NCBI GenBank assembly: GCA_907163375.1
Contig: CAJQUW010015437.1
Span: 868,001 to 932,000, forward strand
Source: Prostheceraeus crozeri
Lineage: Eukaryota; Platyhelminthes; Polycladida; Euryleptidae
Direction: 5' to 3'
DNA: 64,000 nt
Position numbers and translations under genes: made by a program. Numbering within the stretch: position 1 is the stretch's first letter; the number at the start of each line of letters is the position of its first letter. This document shows positions 56,699 through 62,868 of this stretch, in pieces. The notes under the pieces are model-generated. The model saw nothing but the letters and a program-made list of their open reading frames with translations, ran no database searches and was not told where the DNA came from.

Positions 56699-57838
56699 TT
56701 AAGTACATATTATATTTCCTTGGTAAAAAATATTATGATGCATGTAATTTCCTCTATCATTATATACTATTTCTGATTGGCATAAATTTTTATTATTCAA
56801 ATAAAATTTTTTTGAATCTGAGTAAAGTGGAGTAATTTTACCAATAGAAACATAATTCACATTTAATTCAAAAACATTTACTTCAATTAAATTTTTATTC
56901 TTTTTATGAAACTTTAGTAACCTATTATAATCATATGGAAATTCATCTAAGCCATCAGAAAGATCAAATTCACTTATGTATTCTTCTTTATTGTAATGAC
57001 TTAGTCTTTCTTTATGATATTTTGCAGGATGTAAATGTGCTATAATACTCCACAGAAAACAATAATCATCTTCATTTTTTATGTTGATTAATTGTGGTGA
57101 ACTGAAAGGTAAAGGAACATAACTACCACCAGTATTATTTTTATATTTATCAATTACTATTTTCTTAGATATTATTTTAACAAATCTCCAACCAGATTCA
57201 CGTAACTGGGCTTCAATTATACAATTTTCTAATTTAAGTATCATCGATTCAAATATGGGTTGTATATCATTTACATTATGAATTTCTTGCGAATTTGTAA
57301 AATGTCCTTGTATTATTTCTTCAGGAATTCCATCAGGTCCATTTTTTGTATAAAGTACTTCTACATTCATATAACATTTGAAAGATTTCTTAAATATATT
57401 ATAAAAGTTGGTTAGAATATCAGAAAAAGTTTTATCGGTTTCATTATATTCAACGGGCGAAGCCCTAGAAGACATCTCCGATGTCCCACGAACAGATTCA
57501 TTAAATAAATATTTTATATCTGTTACGGCTTCATCAAATTCATCTATTTCGTTAAATTCATCAGTATCGCTAAATAAATATTTTATATCTGTTACGGCTT
57601 CATCTTCACTATTAAAAAATTTTTTATATTCCGAATGTGAATAATCATAAAATATTTTTTTAACTTTTATATCAGTAGGCAATGTTTCTATATAGTTTTT
57701 ATAACTATTTAATTTTGATATATTTCCTTCATCAACTCGTTCTACATTTTGTAAATGCATTTTACTTTGTAGATGAGATTGATAACTTCTTTTTGTTTGT
57801 AACTTTTTTTTACATAAGTTGCAATAAAATTTTTCCAT
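56699..57838 (-). CDS. Polymerase-associated zinc-finger protein of Polinton type
   Basis: 379 aa, directly upstream of the polymerase gene in the same orientation (gap 33 bp). It begins with a C2H2 finger (CNLCKKKL...SHLQSKMH, residues 6-28). Its middle and C-terminal part match a region that in many Polintons lies N-terminal to the polymerase: LRESGWRFVKIISKKIVIDK, GGSYVPLP, INIKNEDDYCFLWSIIAHLH, HYNKEEYISEF and VNVFELN. The NEDDxCFLWSI motif is the clearest landmark. Function is unknown, and a role in priming or DNA binding is only inferred. A palindromic insert at 57,454-57,490 adds RGTSEMSSRASPVEY in frame, next to a doubled EAVTDIKYLF peptide. Confidence 0.75.
   Translation of the reverse strand: MEKFYCNLCKKKLQTKRSYQSHLQSKMHLQNVERVDEGNISKLNSYKNYIETLPTDIKVKKIFYDYSHSEYKKFFNSEDEAVTDIKYLFSDTDEFNEIDEFDEAVTDIKYLFNESVRGTSEMSSRASPVEYNETDKTFSDILTNFYNIFKKSFKCYMNVEVLYTKNGPDGIPEEIIQGHFTNSQEIHNVNDIQPIFESMILKLENCIIEAQLRESGWRFVKIISKKIVIDKYKNNTGGSYVPLPFSSPQLINIKNEDDYCFLWSIIAHLHPAKYHKERLSHYNKEEYISEFDLSDGLDEFPYDYNRLLKFHKKNKNLIEVNVFELNVNYVSIGKITPLYSDSKKFYLNNKNLCQSEIVYNDRGNYMHHNIFYQGNIICT
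57454..57490. repeat. Palindromic element inside the zinc-finger gene (copy 3)
   Basis: CGGGCGAAGCCCTAGAAGAC followed by ATCTCCGATGTCC. It encodes GTSEMSSRASPV in frame, almost the same peptide as the insert at the polymerase C-terminus, in an unrelated protein context. Confidence 0.88.
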
Positions 57839-57937
57839 TTTTTATTTTTTAAAGAAAAAATTTGTGTTTTAGTTTTTTAGAGAAAAAAAAATTTATGTTT
57901 TAATTTTTAGAGAAAAAAATACTAATATATCTGCAAT

Positions 57938-57966
57938 CGGGCGAAGCCCTAGTACCTTCGGTTTGA
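57938..57966. repeat. Palindromic element between genes
   Basis: CGGGCGAAGCCCTAGTACCT and TCGGTTTG in the gap between the ATPase stop (57,982) and the zinc-finger start (57,838). It carries the hairpin half only. Confidence 0.75.
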
Positions 57967-57981
57967 TTATGATAAATTTGT

Positions 57982-58932
57982 TTAATTATTAAGTATTTCA
58001 CTTACACCATTTATTAATGGTTTTATATCATTATATGTTTTTTTGGCTTCATCAAATGTAGATTTAGCATCAGAAAATGTAGATTTAACATCAGATATTA
58101 TTGGGGTTGCTTTTCTTAATCCGTTTCTAACATCATTTATTGCAATTTTTAAATAGTTTAATGTTTCATTATCTTGTAATCTCTTAGGTATTGGTATACC
58201 AAATTTTGCATTTAAATAATGATCAAAATAAAAATAAAATGTATCAGGAATAATTTTTAATGGTACTTTTGCTTCGGATTCTAAAAAGATAATTATTTGT
58301 TCTATAACTTGATTTGATAAATGTTTTGTATTTGCATACATTCTAATATCAAAATCTTGAGAGTTATTATAGATTTCATGTTCGGTATCTACTAATATAT
58401 TTAAATCTTTATCATATACTTGCATATGTTCACTTATGGTGTCAACACGTATTATTCCATATTTATGATGTGTATAATATGATAACGGCATATTCATTTT
58501 ATAATTTTTATTAATATCATTAAAGAATGCTGCATTATTTTGTGTAGTTGTAAAAAATGTTTGAATGTTTTCTCTAATCTTATTATCTACATCACAAGCT
58601 TTATGAGCTAATACAACTATTTGAATATTTTGATGTCTTCCTTTTGTAAATATTTCTGACATATTTTTTTGTTTTGATAAACTTGCAACATCATCTAAAA
58701 TTAATAAAGATTTATTTTCAGGTGTACCAGCAAAACTTTCCATATCTTGTAACTCATCTAATTGTTTATCATTATAGACGTTTGTAAAAGTTGGCCATTC
58801 AGAAGTATGCATACAAAAAATATGTACTTTTGTTTCGTCCTTATAATATTGGTTTATATATTTTTTAATAAACGTAGTCTTACCACTTCCAGTTTTACCG
58901 TAAACAATGAAATGTAAATTTTCTTGATACAT
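57982..58932 (-). CDS. Second P-loop ATPase of the element
   Basis: 316 aa. Walker A YGKTGSGKTTF at residues 11-21, Walker B SLLILDDV at 75-82, followed by FTKGRHQNIQIVVLAHKACD, a sensor-like region close in plan to that of the ATPase at 50,389-51,156. After about residue 190 the protein has a helical C-terminal domain and ends with repeated SDVKSTFSDAKSTFDEAKKT heptad-like units. The family is A32/HerA-like by motif. Whether it packages DNA, or serves a second step such as terminal-protein or membrane handling, cannot be told. The start overlaps the upstream membrane-protein frame by 79 bp. Confidence 0.78.
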   Translation of the reverse strand: MYQENLHFIVYGKTGSGKTTFIKKYINQYYKDETKVHIFCMHTSEWPTFTNVYNDKQLDELQDMESFAGTPENKSLLILDDVASLSKQKNMSEIFTKGRHQNIQIVVLAHKACDVDNKIRENIQTFFTTTQNNAAFFNDINKNYKMNMPLSYYTHHKYGIIRVDTISEHMQVYDKDLNILVDTEHEIYNNSQDFDIRMYANTKHLSNQVIEQIIIFLESEAKVPLKIIPDTFYFYFDHYLNAKFGIPIPKRLQDNETLNYLKIAINDVRNGLRKATPIISDVKSTFSDAKSTFDEAKKTYNDIKPLINGVSEILNN

Positions 58933-59543
58933 TTTACCTTGTTTAATATTTTTATTATTAGTTTTATCCTTAATCTTATCTTCCTCAGTCTTCCATCCTT
59001 CAAAAGTTTTTTTTTTTCTTGGTTATAAAAATTTATTCTCTTTTGTTCCTCTGTTAGAAAGTAACCCCATTGATTTCCAATACATATAACAAGATGATAA
59101 ATAAAAAATATTAAAATACATGCTAACAATATTTTTATACAATGAAATTTTAAAAAATTCCAAAGACGTGTAAGATCTGATTGTGGTATTTTTTTATTAA
59201 GAGATGAATTAGGGGGTAGTGTCTCTAAATATCTTTTATTATATGTATTTTTATCTATATTATTATATATATTTTTATCTATATTATTATATATATTTTT
59301 ATCTATATTATTATTATTATATCTAGTATTATATATAGGATTATCTACAATATTATTAATATCTTTTAGATTCGGATCTTGAGGGGTTAGTGTATCTTGA
59401 AACTCAGTGTTATTCATATAATTATTTATTATTTCGTTTATTGCATTAAGAGATTTATGACGACTTAGATTACTTTTATTACTTTTATCACTTTTAATTA
59501 TAACCGGTGAATATAAATCTTCCAAATTTTCGCTTTTATTCAT
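58854..59543 (-). CDS. Asn-rich protein with one membrane segment
   Basis: Open frame of 229 codons, function unknown. The N-terminal half is polar and includes an internal repeat NIDKNIYN (residues 79-104). One membrane helix lies at about 134-156 (IKILLACILIFFIYHLVICI). A basic tail follows. The extreme C-terminal part overlaps the next gene (start 58,932), so the real end is uncertain. Small single-span proteins are common in Polintons and often act in the particle or at membranes, but nothing here proves that. Confidence 0.5.
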   Translation of the reverse strand: MNKSENLEDLYSPVIIKSDKSNKSNLSRHKSLNAINEIINNYMNNTEFQDTLTPQDPNLKDINNIVDNPIYNTRYNNNNIDKNIYNNIDKNIYNNIDKNTYNKRYLETLPPNSSLNKKIPQSDLTRLWNFLKFHCIKILLACILIFFIYHLVICIGNQWGYFLTEEQKRINFYNQEKKKLLKDGRLRKIRLRIKLIIKILNKVKCIKKIYISLFTVKLEVVRLRLLKNI

Positions 59544-59589
59544 TTATTATTTTTTAAATAAAAAATTTAGGAATTATTATTTTTTTAAT

Positions 59590-59715
59590 TCCGGACTCGC
59601 ATTCTTACACTCTTATGAGTGTTTTTAACCTCTGTAGAACCTCCGGAATGTGTCGGACTTTTTGTTCCTATACTCAAAAGAAGTATGTTCCGAACCTCTC
59701 CTCTCTTCCGGAATG
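59590..59715. repeat. GC-rich repeat cluster between genes
   Basis: Three TTCCGGA words (59,588, about 59,643, about 59,697) with small hairpins between them, including CACTCTTATGAGTG and a CGGAA/TTCCG pairing around 59,655-59,690. It is a further palindromic type in the same element, with no coding frame. Confidence 0.65.
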
Positions 59716-59769
59716 CTTAAGAATATTTTAATAAAATAATATTTTATTCTTTATAAAAAAATATTTTAA

Positions 59770-59845
59770 TATCTATAAGATTATTTTAGTTGAAATACAA
59801 CTATTTTAGTTGAAATACAACTATTTTAGTTGAAATACTAATATA
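59770..59845. repeat. 20-bp tandem repeat
   Basis: Three units of ATTTTAGTTGAAATACAACT, just downstream of the minus-strand zinc-finger coding stretch. It is a probable terminator region or neutral expansion. Confidence 0.85.
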
Positions 59846-59855
59846 AATTATTATT

Positions 59856-60262
59856 TTAACATAAATTATTATTTTGACATAAATTATTATTATGTTGATT
59901 ATTATGTTGATTAAGTTTTGGACATAGTGTTACATGTCGCTGAAAATTTTTCTTTAATATAATTTTTTGACAACCTCTACATTTAACTTTTTCTTTTAAA
60001 CAATCCTTACACTGATATTTACTATCATAAAACTCTGTCTTAGGTTTAGTATTTTGACAACTTGTACATTGTCTTGTAGAACTTATACAAGAATTATAAT
60101 GATTAGTAATTCCTTGATTTGTAAAATATTTATTACAATTACGACATAACTGATCTTTTAATTTATCTTTTTTTTCTTTTTTAACCTCTTCTGTTTGTTC
60201 GCATAATTTTAAATGACGTGCAAAATTTTTTGATGTTATATTTTTATTACATCCGGAACATA
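59856..60262 (-). CDS. Cys/His-rich zinc-binding coding stretch
   Basis: The minus strand reads several zinc modules in a row: CSGC...H..C, CRNCNKYFTNQGITNHYNSC, CTSCQNTKPKTEFYDSKYQC with KDC, and CRGC...FQRHVTLC, then an Asn/His-rich end. The alternation of CxxC...HxxxC units with a C4 unit suggests a nucleic-acid-binding protein, perhaps a regulator of the element's late genes. It lies immediately downstream of the frame at 60,236-60,778. I list it alone and do not propose how the two relate. Confidence 0.55.
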
Positions 60263-60778
60263 TTTTTTTTTGTTATTACTTTCAACAAATTGATTTTTAT
60301 CAATATAATTATTTTGTGCTACATTATTATTTTGAACAAAAGGATTATTTTGAACAAAAGGATTATTTTGAACAAAAGGATTATTTTGTGCTACATTATT
60401 ATTTTGTGCTAAATAATTATTATTATTTTGCCTAGGTGTATTTATTCTAGCAGTATTTTGCCTAGGTGTATTTTGCCTAGGTGTATTTATTCTAGCAGTA
60501 TAAAGATTTTGTTCTTTATCTGAAATAAATAAATGCTTTAATCTTTGTAATGGTTGCTCTGATTGAATATTATTATACTGAATACTATTATTAGGTTGAA
60601 TATTATTCTGAATATTATTAGGTTGAATATTATTAGGTTGTATATTATTAGGTTGTATATTATTAGGTTGTAATTGATTCATATGCATACCACATGGTGT
60701 GTTTTTCATATGAGAATATAATAGTGTTTGATTTAAAAAACGCATATTGCAAACTTGACAAATTTGAGTCATTTCCAT
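60236..60778 (-). CDS. Asn/Gln-rich protein with N-terminal zinc finger
   Basis: Open frame of 180 codons from ATG 60,778. One CxxC...H..C finger (CQVCNMRFLNQTLLYSHMKN, then TPC) is followed by long low-complexity repeats: QPNNI about five times, INTPRQNTPRQ, and NNPFVQ three times. The repeats are encoded by short tandem DNA repeats and are probably disordered. It is divergently transcribed from the fibre-like gene across 120 bp. Function is unknown. Confidence 0.55.
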   Translation of the reverse strand: MEMTQICQVCNMRFLNQTLLYSHMKNTPCGMHMNQLQPNNIQPNNIQPNNIQPNNIQNNIQPNNSIQYNNIQSEQPLQRLKHLFISDKEQNLYTARINTPRQNTPRQNTARINTPRQNNNNYLAQNNNVAQNNPFVQNNPFVQNNPFVQNNNVAQNNYIDKNQFVESNNKKKYVPDVIKI

Positions 60779-60898
60779 TTTTTATTTTTATTAGGAAAAA
60801 TTTTATTTTTTATAATTTATGTATTTTTATAATTTATGTATTTTTATAATTTATGTATTTTTTATAATCAGAAAAAATTTTATTTTTATTGTTTAAAA
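60779..60898. promoter_or_regulatory. Divergent intergenic region
   Basis: The only divergent gap in the element seen here, between the minus-strand block and the plus-strand capsid block. It holds three 18-bp units of TTTTTATAATTTATGTAT (60,807-60,860), with TATA-like words facing both ways. A shared promoter region is inferred from position only. Confidence 0.45.
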
Positions 60899-61786
60899 AT
60901 GATGTTACCAAATGTTGGTGGAGGTGCATATATCCCGAATAATCGTGAATTAGAAATAGAGATAGAAAATTATATCATGAAAACTGGAGACGTTTTATCT
61001 GGTCCATTGCATCTTTCTATTCTTCCGCAACAAAATACAGAGTTAACAAATAAACAATATGTTGATACACAAATCAATGACTTAAAGGAAAAATATATAA
61101 ACGATGTTATGGTTCCACTGATGAATGAATTAAAGTTGCTTAAACTTAATGACAAATCATTAAACGAAAAATTATTAAAACTTGATAAAAAGGATAGAGA
61201 GCTAGAAGCAGATATAGCAAAACTTTTTAAAAAGATTTCAGAACAATCAAAAATTTTAATATTACTTTCTTTAAATTTAAAGTCTGCAGTCATTAAAAAT
61301 AAACATCAGATACAACTATTGAAAGAACAATTAGAAGATGAAATAGAAAAACTACCTGAAAGAATTAAAAAAAATTTAAAACAGTTACAAACTACATTCC
61401 AAAAAAGTGTTGATGAATTGAGTTCTAAAATTACTCAACAAATGAAAAAGATGAATAGAATAATAAATGAAGTAAACTCACTTAATGAAAAAGTTGATAA
61501 AATGAAAACTCTTAAAATCAATTTAGAAAATGAATTAAAGAAAAATTTACAAGAAAACTCTAAAGAAAATAAAGAACAGTTAGATGCTGTTAAAAGACAA
61601 TTAGATGTTCTTAAAATTAAGTTAAATGCTCTTAAAACGGCATTGAAGATTAATCAGCAGAAAATGCAAGTTAATAGAAGAGAAATTAAAGTACATCACA
61701 CGCTACTTGACGCAATAGATAAAGTGCAACAGTCAATTAATAAAGTTATCTCGAAGTTGTTGTCCATTCACAAACGTAAATCTTAA
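60899..61786 (+). CDS. Fibre-like long coiled-coil protein
   Basis: 295 aa from ATG 60,899 (an upstream ATG at 60,836 lies in tandem-repeat DNA and is less likely). The head reads GGGAYIPNN and then GDVLSGPLHLSILPQQNTEL and TNKQYVDTQI. This is the pattern of the short repeat in phage tail fibres (GD.MSGPL.L...P......A..KQYVD), also seen in fibre-like proteins of some Polintons. From about residue 55 to the end it is nearly continuous Lys/Glu/Leu coiled coil, ending IHKRKS. A trimeric or other oligomeric stalk on the particle is a reasonable inference. It opens the plus-strand block that leads to the capsid gene. Confidence 0.65.
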   Translation: MMLPNVGGGAYIPNNRELEIEIENYIMKTGDVLSGPLHLSILPQQNTELTNKQYVDTQINDLKEKYINDVMVPLMNELKLLKLNDKSLNEKLLKLDKKDRELEADIAKLFKKISEQSKILILLSLNLKSAVIKNKHQIQLLKEQLEDEIEKLPERIKKNLKQLQTTFQKSVDELSSKITQQMKKMNRIINEVNSLNEKVDKMKTLKINLENELKKNLQENSKENKEQLDAVKRQLDVLKIKLNALKTALKINQQKMQVNRREIKVHHTLLDAIDKVQQSINKVISKLLSIHKRKS

Positions 61787-61946
61787 ACGAGTATTGTAAA
61801 TATTAACTTAAATATTTTTTACCTACAAAAAATGAGAATCATAAAAAATATAAATATAATTTTAAAAATACAAAAGTATAAATATAATTTTTAAAATAAA
61901 AAAAGTATAAATATATAAAAGTATATAAAAGTATATAATTTTAAAA

Positions 61947-62120
61947 ATGGATAAAATTAGAGCTAATAATTTTAAAAGAATTAAACAATTAGAAGAGTTA
62001 ATAAAAGAAAGAAATATTATGAAAGAAAATCATAGAATAAAAAGAATGATTGATGCAGGTTTGGTTCCTGATAAAGTTAAACCAAAAACGCAATCTGTAA
62101 AAGTTAAGAACAAAAAATAA
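61947..62120 (+). CDS. Short paralogue of the N-terminus of the 276-aa conserved protein
   Basis: 57 aa: MDKIRANNFKRIKQLEELIK, then ERNIMKENHRIKRMIDAGLV and a Lys-rich tail. The first 40 residues match the start of the protein at 52,212-53,042 at about 75% by eye, 9 kb away on the other strand. It has its own start and stop and is preceded by AT-rich spacer. It could be a functional small DNA-binding peptide or the leftover of a duplication. Confidence 0.65.
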   Translation: MDKIRANNFKRIKQLEELIKERNIMKENHRIKRMIDAGLVPDKVKPKTQSVKVKNKK

Positions 62121-62142
62121 ACATTTTTTTTATAATGGATAT

Positions 62143-62199
62143 CGGTTCATGGGTCAATGGAGATGTCTTCCAGGGCTTCGCGCTTCGCGCTTCGCCCGT
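62143..62199. repeat. Full-length palindromic element between genes
   Basis: Begins GGTTCATGGGTCAATGGAGA, continues TGTCTTCCAGGGCTTCG and then repeats CGCTTCG twice before CCCGTA. Apart from that local expansion it matches the in-gene copy at 53,356-53,401 nearly base for base. It thus shows the same unit as a mobile or recombining piece both in and out of genes. Confidence 0.88.
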
Positions 62200-62238
62200 A
62201 TTTATATTTTTCCCAAAAGTCAAATTTATTACTAAAAA

Positions 62239-62754
62239 ATGCCTATAATTTATAAACACAATCTTAAACATTTTGCTTCAAATCAAAAAATTTCTCATGA
62301 ACCACGTATGAATCCTGTTTATCATTATGATAATAGAGAAACAGTCGGAACAGAAAAGTTCCTAGGCACCGCAGGTGCCGTCCAAAAAGAAGGGGATGGC
62401 ATCTTTTCTGGTATTGGTAGTATCGTTAATTTAATTAAAAATAATAAAGATTTGATTACATCTGCTGCAAAAGGAGCAGCTGCTATAGGTAGTACAGCTA
62501 GTGCAATATCAAATGCTGTTAAATCACAAAACGAATTAAAACAACTAGAAGCTATTCGTAAACTCAAGAATGATTCTGAAGAACTAAAAAAATTAAAAAA
62601 ACTTTCAGATGAAACAAAAAACAAAATTGCTAACATTGCTGTTGGGGAAACCTTGAGGAGCGGAGCTCCGTCTGATAGTAAACATAATGAAAAAACAATT
62701 GAAGAAATAAGAGGTAATGGCATTCATAGCGGAGCTGGTCTAGCAAAATTCTAA
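62239..62754 (+). CDS. Protein VI-like minor capsid protein
   Basis: 171 aa. After a basic start comes GDGIFSGIGSIVNLIKNNKD (residues 52-71), then an Ala/Gly-rich amphipathic helix SAAKGAAAIGSTASAISNAV, a charged helix, and the end IRGNGIHSGAGLAKF. The plan (Gly-rich GxGxFSG near an amphipathic helix, plus a Gly-rich motif near the C-terminus that could be a protease site) resembles adenovirus protein VI-like proteins of Polintons, which act inside the particle and disrupt membranes on entry. Position just before the major capsid gene supports this. Two palindromes lie in frame: GGCACC-GCA-GGTGCC (62,365-62,379, encoding GTAGA) and GGAGC-GGA-GCTCC (62,657-62,669, encoding RSGAPS). Confidence 0.6.
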   Translation: MPIIYKHNLKHFASNQKISHEPRMNPVYHYDNRETVGTEKFLGTAGAVQKEGDGIFSGIGSIVNLIKNNKDLITSAAKGAAAIGSTASAISNAVKSQNELKQLEAIRKLKNDSEELKKLKKLSDETKNKIANIAVGETLRSGAPSDSKHNEKTIEEIRGNGIHSGAGLAKF

Positions 62755-62868
62755 AATTATATTTAGTAAAATTTTAAAATTATATTTAGTAAAATTTTAA
62801 AATTATATTTAATAAAAATTTTTTTCTATCTGTGAGAAAAACAAAAAGTCAAATTATTTCTTATAAAA

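Noticed and set aside
62325-62723. 132-codon minus-strand frame
   Set aside because: Shadow of the protein VI-like gene; hydrophobic only because its complement is Lys/Glu/Ala-rich.
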